A stretch of DNA of 46,515 bases, taken from a virus. The position numbers were made by a program, and so were the translations under genes. Positions 23,087 to 30,021 of this stretch are shown piece by piece (the first letter of the stretch is position 1; the number at the start of each line of letters is the position of its first letter). Below the pieces are notes generated by a model, which saw only the letters and a list, made by a program, of their open reading frames with translations, made no database searches and was not told the DNA's origin. The DNA lies in the IMG/VR virus record IMGVR_UViG_3300020190_000101, positions 1 through 46,515 of that record, one strand, 5' to 3'.

Positions 23087-23332
23087 CTATCCGTAGAATT
23101 CGTCGTCTTCGTTTTGCTCGGGGTTCTCGTCGTCGGTTTGGTCTTCAGAGTCAATCTCTTCCAGTTCAAATCCTTCAAGTTCAACTCCTGTCAAGTCTTC
23201 AGCGTATTCCACCGCCCGCTTGTACAGTTCAGGGTTGGTGTTCTTTACATACTCTAGAATTGCAAAAGCGTATGCAATAACAGGATGCTTGAAACTGTGT
23301 GCGTCTTTGTCGTTGTATTCGTCTTCGCTCAT
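23087..23332 (-). CDS. Small acidic protein, 81 aa
   Basis: I choose ATG 23332 (MSEDEYNDKDAHSF), one base after the primase stop and preceded by AAAAGGGTG; a longer frame upstream would overlap the primase. A helical core (HPVIAYAFAILEYVKNTNPE) is followed by a strongly acidic tail (ELEEIDSEDQTDDENPEQNE). It lies between primase and ThyX. Acidic tails of this kind occur in DNA-mimic and SSB-interacting proteins, but no specific family is recognised. Confidence 0.5.
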   Translation of the reverse strand: MSEDEYNDKDAHSFKHPVIAYAFAILEYVKNTNPELYKRAVEYAEDLTGVELEGFELEEIDSEDQTDDENPEQNEDDEFYG

Positions 23333-23333
23333 A

Positions 23334-24326
23334 TTACACCCTTTTCCATTGACTCCATTTGAGACGAGCCTCCATACCGCTGCACGAGTATCTATCAATC
23401 TCGTCCTGTACTTGTTGTGCGGACTTGCCTGAAAGCACCATATCGTTAATATCTTTTTCTAGAACTCCAGAACCCCACACGCAGACCGTATAGCCGTTTT
23501 CAATGGCTTCTCGCGTGGCTTCAACAATTTCTCGGTTACGCGGCTCGTTGTCCAAAACAACAACCACATCCCTGAAACGAGACACCACATCTCCCAACTC
23601 GCTGCCTGCAAAAGCAATACCATTATCCAAAAATACAGAATCAATCGGGCCTTCTGTTGCGTAAACTCGCCGTGAGTAATCAACTGTGTCGCCTCCAAAA
23701 AACATTCTGCCGTCCTTGGCGAACTTCACGGTAATGTATCGTATAGCACTCTTGGAGCCTCCAACGGCTCGTCCTTGCACTCCAAGCAGTTCTCCGCTCT
23801 TGTTCAGGAACGGAATGACGATACGCTCGTCATTAGGAACGGTTGTATATGTAGGGTCAATGCCACGAACCCAATCACCAAACGATTCGCAAAAATAGAA
23901 TCGGTCTAGGCGGGGAATGGCTCGCCCTGTGCAGTACCGATGGGCAGCATGGGCAGCATCCAATTCTGAAATACGCGGAAGGGTTATCCGTATTGCCTTT
24001 TGTGCAATAACTGTTTCGTCAGGCTTGGTGTAGTTGGAGTGCCCGTTCTCGCCGTTACGCCACCGCTCTAGTGCGTACTCACGACACAGCACAGGAGCCA
24101 CAATCTCCAAGAACTTGTACATGGTGTGCCCAATACCGCAGTTGTGGCACTTGTAGTAGTAGTCGTTCTTCTTGGGAAAGAAAAACCCACGAGCCTTGTT
24201 CTTGTTCTTTTGTGAATCACCACACAGAGGGCATCGTGCGTTTGCCAAATTGGCACTCTTCCACTTGAACTTTTGTAGTTGTGGCGACACCAAGTTAATG
24301 TATTTTTTGTCAATCAGGATAGACAT
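23334..24326 (-). CDS. DNA primase (T4 gp61-like)
   Basis: 330 aa. Makes RNA primers for lagging-strand synthesis. The N-terminal zinc-binding pair is CPLC (Cys 32, 35) and CHNC (Cys 60, 63). The TOPRIM catalytic core shows YATEGPIDSVFLDNG (Glu 225), VVVVLDNEP (Asp 259) and EKDINDMV. The ATG directly follows the helicase stop (TAAATG), so helicase and primase are probably made together, as their T4 counterparts gp41/gp61 form the primosome. Confidence 0.88.
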   Translation of the reverse strand: MSILIDKKYINLVSPQLQKFKWKSANLANARCPLCGDSQKNKNKARGFFFPKKNDYYYKCHNCGIGHTMYKFLEIVAPVLCREYALERWRNGENGHSNYTKPDETVIAQKAIRITLPRISELDAAHAAHRYCTGRAIPRLDRFYFCESFGDWVRGIDPTYTTVPNDERIVIPFLNKSGELLGVQGRAVGGSKSAIRYITVKFAKDGRMFFGGDTVDYSRRVYATEGPIDSVFLDNGIAFAGSELGDVVSRFRDVVVVLDNEPRNREIVEATREAIENGYTVCVWGSGVLEKDINDMVLSGKSAQQVQDEIDRYSCSGMEARLKWSQWKRV

Positions 24327-25736
24327 TTAGAAATTCCAATCGTCTGTGCCACCGCCACCAAACTTTTTGGCAAAGTCACGCTTGCCGTAGCCGCTGCCGA
24401 AACCTTCTTCCTTGGTGGTAGCCGCTTGGGACAACTCCTCAAACTCTTCCTTCTTTACATCGTAGAACTTCATCTTGGCGTAGTTTAGCCCCACAATAAA
24501 CTTTTTGTTTGCAGCCTTGGTGTTGTAGCGATTCTTTAACTGCTTCACCATAATCTGCCCTGCCTTTTCCAATTCTTCAGTTGTAATGAGTGCTGCCATG
24601 AAGTCTGCGGTATGGGGCAGACCAAACGACTCTGAAGTATCGGTGAGTTCCACATCGGTGGACGAGTATCCTGAACGGTTCACCTGTGTGGCTGTGAACA
24701 GGGGCACATTCCGTTCCATTGCAAGCCCACGCAACTCTTCTGCAATAGCCTTGATGTAACTGTACGAGTTTACATTGCTGCCACCGCTCTTGAGACGAGA
24801 CGACGAGCAGATGTTGATGTAATCAATAAACACAATGTCAGGCACGAAGCCCTTCTTTAGTTTAAGTTCGTCCAGTAGAACCCTGAAGTGGTTAGCATTT
24901 GCCACCGAAGTGGGGTACTCCTTGATAATGAGTTTGCCGCTCACCCCACGAGTTGCTGCCTGCAACCGCTTCTCGTACATCTCCAACGGCAGGTCATGGA
25001 GTTCATCCATCGTGATGTCCATGATGTTTGCGTCGATGCGTTCCGCAATACGCTCTTCTGCCATTTCCAGTGTCACATACAGCACATTCTTGTTCTGCAT
25101 GAGACAACACGCAGCGTGGTGACACATGAACAGGCTCTTGCCTACACCTGTGCCTGCCATGATGACATTAAAAGTCTTGGGAGCCACGCCGCCCTTGGTG
25201 ATAAGATTAAACATCTCCAAGTCAAACGGAATCTTGTCTTCTTCACGGTGGAGCACATCGTATCGCTCCTCGTAGTTTTCAAGGTAGTCGTGACCAATAT
25301 TTGTATCAAACGAAACCGCTAGGGCTTTGCTCAAGATGTCAGGCAGGGCATTGGGTGTACGCACCTTGTCCTTGCCGTCAATAATATGAATAGATTCAAG
25401 AATGGCATTGTAGATGGCTTTGTCCTTGCAGAACTTCTCTGTGGTGTCTAGCAGCCATTGGGTGTCCTGCTTGTCACTCCTGCACACCGTGTCCACAAGT
25501 TCTCTGCACCGCTTGATTTCGTCTTCGGTAAGAGCCTTGTCGCCTTCCAAAGAGATAAGGAGGGCTTCCTTGGAGGGAACCCCCTTATACTTCTCAATGA
25601 ATCCCTTGATTTCACGGAACACCGCACGATCAGGGCGATTGGCAAAGTACTCTTCCTGAAGGAATGGCACAGTCTTCTTGCAGAACTCTTCGTTGTTGAT
25701 TAGCCCTGCAATAACTGTTTGTTCAATCGTACTCAT
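24327..25736 (-). CDS. Replicative DNA helicase (DnaB/T4 gp41-like)
   Basis: 469 aa. The N-terminal helical domain (1-150) is followed by a RecA-type ATPase: GTGVGKS (Walker A, 195-201), VLYVTLEMAEERIAERIDAN, DIVFIDYINICSSS (Walker B, about 300) and FTATQVNRSG (sensor/DNA-binding loop). It unwinds the fork ahead of the polymerase and recruits primase. GGAGGAA precedes ATG 25736, immediately after the UvsX stop. The C-terminal Gly-rich tail (GYGKRDFAKKFGGGG) may bind partners. Confidence 0.9.
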   Translation of the reverse strand: MSTIEQTVIAGLINNEEFCKKTVPFLQEEYFANRPDRAVFREIKGFIEKYKGVPSKEALLISLEGDKALTEDEIKRCRELVDTVCRSDKQDTQWLLDTTEKFCKDKAIYNAILESIHIIDGKDKVRTPNALPDILSKALAVSFDTNIGHDYLENYEERYDVLHREEDKIPFDLEMFNLITKGGVAPKTFNVIMAGTGVGKSLFMCHHAACCLMQNKNVLYVTLEMAEERIAERIDANIMDITMDELHDLPLEMYEKRLQAATRGVSGKLIIKEYPTSVANANHFRVLLDELKLKKGFVPDIVFIDYINICSSSRLKSGGSNVNSYSYIKAIAEELRGLAMERNVPLFTATQVNRSGYSSTDVELTDTSESFGLPHTADFMAALITTEELEKAGQIMVKQLKNRYNTKAANKKFIVGLNYAKMKFYDVKKEEFEELSQAATTKEEGFGSGYGKRDFAKKFGGGGTDDWNF

Positions 25737-26786
25737 TTATTCCTCCGTATCGGTTTCACTCACACTCTGCGGCTCGTCCTTGCCGTAACAGAACTCCTTC
25801 TGCACAGCAACCTCTAGACGCTCCATGACTTCCTTGGTAAAATACTTTTCAGGGTTCTTAATGATTTGGGACTCAAACGCAGTCTTGCCGCCACCCACAT
25901 CAATCTTGGTAGACACCTTGTTGAAGATGCCGTACTTGATGGCAATGTCTAGCAGCCCGTAATACGGATTTAGCCCTGTTTCAAAGTTCAACTGCACATC
26001 CACCATCTTGTTTTCCTTGGTCTTGCGACTCTTGTAGGTCTTGCAGTGGATGATATTGCCTACCACCTCGTTGTCCACCTTGTCCTTCTTCTTGGACAGG
26101 TAGATAATGGTGGACGCAGCGTACTTGAGTCCTGCACCGCCACCCATCTCCTTGGTTGGCACATACGCACCCACCACATCGTAGGTGTGATTAGTCATAA
26201 TCATGGGAATGCGAGCGTGTCCCAACTTGATGGTAAGCACGCGAAACGCAGCCTTTACAACCTGTGCACGAGTCATGTCACGGGTGTTCTTGCCTTCTGC
26301 GGTGTCGTTCATTTCCTTTTCGGTGCTCAACATGCCTAGCGAATCCAACACAATCATCATGCGTGGACGCTTGGCTTCATCGGTTTCCAAGTACTTGTCA
26401 ATGGCTGAAATGCACTGATGACGGAACTCCTCCACCGTTGCAACAGGTAGAACCGCAACACGCTGACGGTCAATACCACGAGAGTCCAACATCTCACTGG
26501 TAATGGCTTGCTCTGAATCAAAATACAGCACCATGCTGTTGTCGCCTGCGTTCAGGAACTCACGCACCACATTCAGGGCAAAGTAGGTCTTGCCTGTGGC
26601 TTGCTCGCCTGCTAGTGCCACAATCTTGTTGTCAGGCAATCCGCCGTACAGCGAACCACTCACAAGTGCATTAAACGAGTACGAACCTGTTGAAATGTAC
26701 GATTGGGTATCGCTGCCGTCTAGTCCTTCAATCGCAATCTTGCCGTACTTGTTTCCCGATGCCTTTAGAATGTCCTTCAGATTCAT
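25737..26786 (-). CDS. uvsX: RecA-family recombinase (UvsX-like)
   Basis: 349 aa. Walker A is GEQATGKT (60-67), Walker B MMIVLDSLGML, and the DNA-binding region contains EMGGGAGLKYAASTIIYLSKK. It drives strand invasion for recombination-dependent replication and repair. The order UvsX, helicase, primase along the minus strand fits a T4-like replication module. Its ATG overlaps the stop of the 59-aa gene upstream (ATGA), with no strong site of its own, so expression may depend on that small gene and the hairpin inside it. Confidence 0.9.
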   Translation of the reverse strand: MNLKDILKASGNKYGKIAIEGLDGSDTQSYISTGSYSFNALVSGSLYGGLPDNKIVALAGEQATGKTYFALNVVREFLNAGDNSMVLYFDSEQAITSEMLDSRGIDRQRVAVLPVATVEEFRHQCISAIDKYLETDEAKRPRMMIVLDSLGMLSTEKEMNDTAEGKNTRDMTRAQVVKAAFRVLTIKLGHARIPMIMTNHTYDVVGAYVPTKEMGGGAGLKYAASTIIYLSKKKDKVDNEVVGNIIHCKTYKSRKTKENKMVDVQLNFETGLNPYYGLLDIAIKYGIFNKVSTKIDVGGGKTAFESQIIKNPEKYFTKEVMERLEVAVQKEFCYGKDEPQSVSETDTEE

Positions 26787-26962
26787 TTGCCTAATGCCTT
26801 TCGTTGTGTGTCAATAGTTTCCATCTCACGGATGTGGTCTTGTAGTATAACCGAAGACGAGCCTTTGTCAAGCATCAATCTCTTTACTTCAGTTTGCAAC
26901 CACTCCTTCCTCTCACGAAGGAGGTTGCAAATGTACTGTTTATTTAATTCAGTAATTGCCAT
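26783..26962 (-). CDS. Small protein translated ahead of uvsX, 59 aa
   Basis: The frame starts at ATG 26962 (MAITELNKQYICNLLRERKE), is helical and charged throughout, and ends ...ETIDTQRKALGK with its stop overlapping the uvsX ATG. It fills an otherwise empty 178-base gap. The coding sequence contains a 15-bp hairpin at 26893-26931. The gene could be a real helical cofactor or a leader whose translation controls uvsX. No family is recognised. Confidence 0.55.
   Translation of the reverse strand: MAITELNKQYICNLLRERKEWLQTEVKRLMLDKGSSSVILQDHIREMETIDTQRKALGK
26893..26931 (-). promoter_or_regulatory. Long RNA hairpin inside the uvsX leader gene
   Basis: Minus-strand RNA pairs TTTGCAACC with GGTTGCAAA (9 bp) and TCCTTC with GAAGGA (6 bp), with a 2-base bulge (GT) on one side and a 7-base loop GTGAGAG. 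The stem holds a GGAAGGAG Shine-Dalgarno-like string. It lies about 110 bases before the uvsX ATG. There is no T-run, so it is not a terminator; regulation or RNA processing is more likely. Confidence 0.55.
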
Positions 26963-26963
26963 C

Positions 26964-27299
26964 TCAAGTAGTCAACTTGAGCGACGGAACCGCCATCTCC
27001 TTGGTAGGCACGACGAGTCCTGAACCAAAAGCACTGCTGTACTCGTTGGCTAGGTCGTCCATTGGTTCTGCGGTAAACAGCACGGCATCCTTGGGAATCT
27101 CAAATCCCTGATCCTGCTTGACTGAAGCCATCCACGGCACAATGGCAAGGCTTGCGCCCTGACCGTTGCGACCGGACACAGGAATAAGCATGCACGGATT
27201 CTTTAGATGATATCCCGTGATGTTCTCACCTGTAAACTTTTCGCTCACCTTTGCAATAATCTCTTCACCGCTACGCATCTTCAAAATTAGTGTTGACAT
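26964..27299 (-). CDS. LSm-like hypothetical protein, 111 aa
   Basis: The N terminus MSTLILKMRSGEEIIAKVSE, then GYHLKNPCMLIP and ASLAIVPWM, follow the order of an Sm-type beta barrel (bent strands with a Gly-Glu turn). Proteins of this pattern are common in marine T4-like phages next to replication genes. GGAGAT precedes the ATG. The remainder (KEMAVPSLKLTT tail) is flexible. RNA binding is possible but unproven; the fold call rests on pattern only. Confidence 0.45.
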   Translation of the reverse strand: MSTLILKMRSGEEIIAKVSEKFTGENITGYHLKNPCMLIPVSGRNGQGASLAIVPWMASVKQDQGFEIPKDAVLFTAEPMDDLANEYSSAFGSGLVVPTKEMAVPSLKLTT

Positions 27300-27333
27300 T
27301 TCAAATCTCCATTGTAAGGGGTTACTGTATCTA

Positions 27334-28149
27334 TCAAGACTCCGAAACGAAATCCAAAACTGACTTATTATTTTGTCTATGTGAGTTCACATTTTTAGAA
27401 TTTATGTTTACCACATCCAATTTAAAGTCAGGTATGCTGTTGAGCAAATAATATTTGCCGTCTTTACCTTGTTGTTTCCACACCAAATCAGCGTGTTTTG
27501 GGTATCCTGTATTCCATTCAACTGTAGAATTTTTTAGTTCACGCTTGGCTGTTTTGTTCAGGGGCATGATGTATCGAAACTGCTTACCTTTGACTCTGCG
27601 TATACCTTTTATGTGCATGAAATCAGGAGTCAGCCAAAACACTTTAGATTTGCCTAATAGTTTTGCATTCTCTGCACACAAAGACTTTGATGTTCGTGGG
27701 TGAATTTTCTCTCCGTCTGCTCCGATATACACATCAGTCCAAATGAAACCTCCGTACAGAAAGTTTGCAGACTGATACACATATCCAGGTTTCCCAACAA
27801 TTCCGTCAGCCCATGTGTACAAAAACTTTTTGTTGGGTGTGTGTATTTTCATCCATCGAATCACGCCTGAAAGCATTTGTGACTCTGAATTTCTTGGCAT
27901 ATCAGGAGCCATACACATCTTGCCAATTTCGTAGTAGTCCGCAGAAGTACAAGACGGAAACAGTTTTTTGATTGTGTGTAGTGGTTGTGTTCCCCACCCA
28001 AGAGTCAGAACGCCAACAAGAGTTTCCCCGTTATACACACCAAGGTAGTGTTTGGTGAGGCGAGGCATAACCTTGGAGTAGTGGTGTTGTTGTACAAAGT
28101 CCACCGCTATCGCTTTGGGTATCTCTGTTATTTGAAACGAATACTTCAT
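27334..28149 (-). CDS. Mom-like GNAT-fold DNA modification protein
   Basis: 271 aa. FVQQHHYSKVMPRLTKHYLG, LVGVLTLGWG, DYYEIGKMCM and TWADGIVGKPGYVYQSANFL match the phage Mu Mom pattern (HHY near the N terminus, then a D...GxxYQxxNF block). Mu Mom adds a carbamoylmethyl group to adenine N6, shielding DNA from restriction. The gene sits between the polymerase C-terminal piece and the LSm-like gene, is AT-richer than both, and has a GATAAATA box 14 bases before its ATG, so it looks like an inserted late gene. No good ribosome site is visible. A second Mom-like gene is at 34984. Confidence 0.7.
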   Translation of the reverse strand: MKYSFQITEIPKAIAVDFVQQHHYSKVMPRLTKHYLGVYNGETLVGVLTLGWGTQPLHTIKKLFPSCTSADYYEIGKMCMAPDMPRNSESQMLSGVIRWMKIHTPNKKFLYTWADGIVGKPGYVYQSANFLYGGFIWTDVYIGADGEKIHPRTSKSLCAENAKLLGKSKVFWLTPDFMHIKGIRRVKGKQFRYIMPLNKTAKRELKNSTVEWNTGYPKHADLVWKQQGKDGKYYLLNSIPDFKLDVVNINSKNVNSHRQNNKSVLDFVSES

Positions 28150-28162
28150 GCGTTCGCCGTTG

Positions 28163-28170
28163 TATTTATC
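28163..28170 (-). promoter_or_regulatory. Candidate late promoter box GATAAATA
   Basis: GATAAATA differs from the T4 late consensus TATAAATA at one base and lies 14 bases before ATG 28149 of the Mom-like gene, in the short gap after the polymerase stop. It would allow late, separate expression of the modification gene. Confidence 0.5.
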
Positions 28171-28176
28171 CCGTAC

Positions 28177-29148
28177 TCACACGAAAAGTGATTCTAAAGT
28201 ACTCTCTTGTTCAGTTTTCCATCCAATCGCATTTGTAATACTGCGGAGTGGTTCAAGAAATGCTTTATCAAATTGCATTTCCCAATTCACATATTTTGTT
28301 AGACCGAATTCAGGAGGCAGGGTAGTCGTAAAACCAACCACATGCTCGTGAATAGGATTAGGAGTCTTCAAATAGATAAACTTAATCTTTTCGCCTTCGC
28401 CAATAATCCTGTACTTCTTGCCCAACTTTTGCTTACGCACCAAGTGGTTGTGGAGCAGGGCGGCTTTCACCGCAATAGGTGTGGATTTACGATATACGCA
28501 TTGTGAGTCTTTATACCCGTCCAATCCGTTTGCAGAACGGGGAAACGCCATTGATTCAGGAGGCAGGGCTTTGAATTCTTCACGAGTGCTTTTCACAAAT
28601 GCCTGTAGTGTAGTCTCGTCTTGCAGCAGCACCATCTCAACGGCTTTCTTTAGAACTTTACGAACCCACGCAGGAGTACTGGAACGGGTGGTTTCAATAC
28701 CCATGATTTTGAACTTGGGGGTCTTGTACTGCACACCCTCGCTGTTCCACACCGAAAGCATGTACCGCTTCTTGGCAGTCCACACACCCTTCTGTGCAAT
28801 CACTTCCCGCCCCATTACCATCTTGTTGCTGTACGCATTCATTACATCCGCAAGACTGGCAAACTCTTTGTCAATAAACGGCTGCAAGATGCGGTCGCAG
28901 AAACGATTCAAAAAGTCCACAACCTTTTCAGGTTCGTGCTCGCCCTTGAACGACTGCTTGACTGCTTCACCCAATCGCAAGTACACAGAGTCGGTGTCGC
29001 TTGCAATCACATAGTCTTGCCCATCCGTCTTGAATATCTTGTTTAGATACCTGTTGAGTGCTTCGCCAATCCATTGAATGCTTAACTGCCCCGACAGGGT
29101 AATAGCCTCTGCAAGTGCCACATCAAAGAAACGGAAGTACTCGTTACC
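28177..29148 (-). CDS. Family B DNA polymerase, C-terminal segment
   Basis: Reading from the GGT at 29148, the frame gives GNEYFRFFDVALAEAITLSG, then the palm motif VIASDTDSVYL (motif C, DTDS), thumb signatures KIMGIETTRSSTPAWVRKVL and a C-terminal TLESLFV tail like T4 gp43. There is no ATG near the start; GTG 29121 would omit FRFFD. The preceding 39 codons of the same conserved region lie in another frame (29148-29267), separated by five extra bases that include TAG. With a hop it adds 322 residues to the 39-residue part. Without one, it would need internal initiation and would lack part of the fingers. Homology is certain, expression is not. Confidence 0.85.
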   Translation of the reverse strand, partial: GNEYFRFFDVALAEAITLSGQLSIQWIGEALNRYLNKIFKTDGQDYVIASDTDSVYLRLGEAVKQSFKGEHEPEKVVDFLNRFCDRILQPFIDKEFASLADVMNAYSNKMVMGREVIAQKGVWTAKKRYMLSVWNSEGVQYKTPKFKIMGIETTRSSTPAWVRKVLKKAVEMVLLQDETTLQAFVKSTREEFKALPPESMAFPRSANGLDGYKDSQCVYRKSTPIAVKAALLHNHLVRKQKLGKKYRIIGEGEKIKFIYLKTPNPIHEHVVGFTTTLPPEFGLTKYVNWEMQFDKAFLEPLRSITNAIGWKTEQESTLESLFV

Positions 29149-29267
29149 TAACCAATCGCACCGTAGGCAGAGTTCAGTTGGATTTTTCTAACCAACTGAA
29201 AATTACGATATTTTGAGATATCGTATTCTGTCTGCCTACGAAGCGATTGCAATTCCTCCGTAGTCAT
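29148..29267 (-). CDS. Family B DNA polymerase, fingers segment ending in motif B
   Basis: A 39-codon frame. ATG 29267 overlaps the homing endonuclease stop (ATGA). It starts MTTEELQSLRRQTEYDISKY and ends RKIQLNSAYGAIG before TAG at 29150-29148. This is the KxxxNSxYGxxG fingers helix of T4-type polymerases; the expected next residues, NEYFRFFD, are encoded five bases on. The stop interrupts one of the most conserved motifs of the enzyme. The sequence from 29249 to 29153 is also a perfectly paired RNA structure. It is probably joined to the C-terminal frame by ribosomal bypassing; alternatives are a third polypeptide or an inactivating mutation. Confidence 0.8.
   Translation of the reverse strand: MTTEELQSLRRQTEYDISKYRNFQLVRKIQLNSAYGAIG
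29153..29249 (-). other. Three-way-junction RNA structure in polymerase coding sequence
   Basis: Helices on the minus-strand RNA: P1a 29249-29243 with 29159-29153 (7 bp); a 2x2 internal loop; P1b 29240-29231 with 29171-29162 (10 bp, CGTAGGCAGA with TCTGCCTACG); P2 29225-29218 with 29211-29204 (8 bp, 6-base loop); P3 29200-29192 with 29181-29173 (9 bp, 10-base loop). All pairs are Watson-Crick. P1a ends on the first base of the GGT codon that precedes the TAG stop. Chance pairing of this extent within a conserved coding region is very unlikely. Confidence 0.75.
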
Positions 29268-29980
29268 TTTTGAGTAATTTGTTGACATAACCATCCTTTT
29301 GAACGACCTCTGTTTGGTGTAATACCATTCTTACTGGTTTTCCACAATGTAGTATACGCTAAATTTCTACTGATGCAAAATTCTTCCAATCTATTTGTTT
29401 GGTGTTCTTTTCCACTTGGGTCTATAATTTTAAACCAAGAAGATAGAGCATCTCTCATTTTTGATTTGTTTTTTCTCCAATGGTTTTTTGATTTTTTACT
29501 GATGATTTTCTTAAACGATGATGGTCTTGTAGAACCATTATTTTTTTCTGTTGCTTTTTTTAGATTTGTAATTGCTATTTGCTTGTATTTGTATGGATTC
29601 ATGCTTTTTGTTTTTTTAACAGCAGATACACATTTCCTGACAGTTTTTGGGTTTTTCATGGCATTGTTTTTGCCAAGATTTATTCCCATTTTGTTCACAT
29701 AGTCCCATCCACCAATTCCTCCTGTTTTTATGTTGTAACAGGAAGGATTGTTTATATGTTCTGCTATTATCTTTTGTTCTTGTTCATACATTTCTTCTCT
29801 TGATGAACACATAGATAGTATTTCTTTTTTGAATGCTTCTTTTCCATATTTTTCTATGGCTTTGTTTAATACTGTCCCACTGCCAAGATAAGAGTCGTTT
29901 TCGTTGTCTGTTTCATGTGCACCGATGTAAAACTTTTTGTTTATCTTGTTGGTTGTCTTGTAAATTAAATACTTTCTCAT
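29264..29980 (-). CDS. GIY-YIG homing endonuclease
   Basis: 238 aa. The N-terminal catalytic domain has YLIYKTTNKINKKFYIG (GIY-YIG variant, Y...YIG), the following YLGSGTVLNKAIEKYG with EKYG motif, and EMYEQEQKIIAEH (metal-binding Glu). A basic linker (KKTKSMNPYKYKQIAITNLK) and a C-terminal helix-turn-helix-like region (WFKIIDPSGKEHQTNRLEEF, ISRNLAYTTLWK) bind DNA. The gene is strongly AT-rich, has its own TATAAATA box and GGAGG site, and splits the polymerase gene. It is a free-standing mobile endonuclease; there is no room for a group I intron around it. Confidence 0.9.
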   Translation of the reverse strand: MRKYLIYKTTNKINKKFYIGAHETDNENDSYLGSGTVLNKAIEKYGKEAFKKEILSMCSSREEMYEQEQKIIAEHINNPSCYNIKTGGIGGWDYVNKMGINLGKNNAMKNPKTVRKCVSAVKKTKSMNPYKYKQIAITNLKKATEKNNGSTRPSSFKKIISKKSKNHWRKNKSKMRDALSSWFKIIDPSGKEHQTNRLEEFCISRNLAYTTLWKTSKNGITPNRGRSKGWLCQQITQK

Positions 29981-29995
29981 AATTTCCTCCGAAAG

Positions 29996-30003
29996 TATTT
30001 ATA
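29996..30003 (-). promoter_or_regulatory. T4-consensus late promoter TATAAATA
   Basis: An exact TATAAATA on the minus strand, in the 41-base gap between the polymerase N-terminal stop and the endonuclease ATG at 29980, followed by CGGAGGAAATT. Known phage homing endonuclease genes often carry their own late promoter, so this fits an imported control region. Confidence 0.75.
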
Positions 30004-30021
30004 ACCAATGGCACTTACAAA

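Noticed and set aside
29153-29249. tRNA gene (7-bp outer stem followed by TT)
   Set aside because: The next helix is 10 bp and closes the whole element; there are no D, anticodon and T arms of proper size, and the sequence codes for conserved polymerase residues.
29122-30021. Group I intron around the GIY-YIG gene
   Set aside because: Only 41 bases lie before the endonuclease and none after it, too little for an intron core, and the downstream part has its own ATG.
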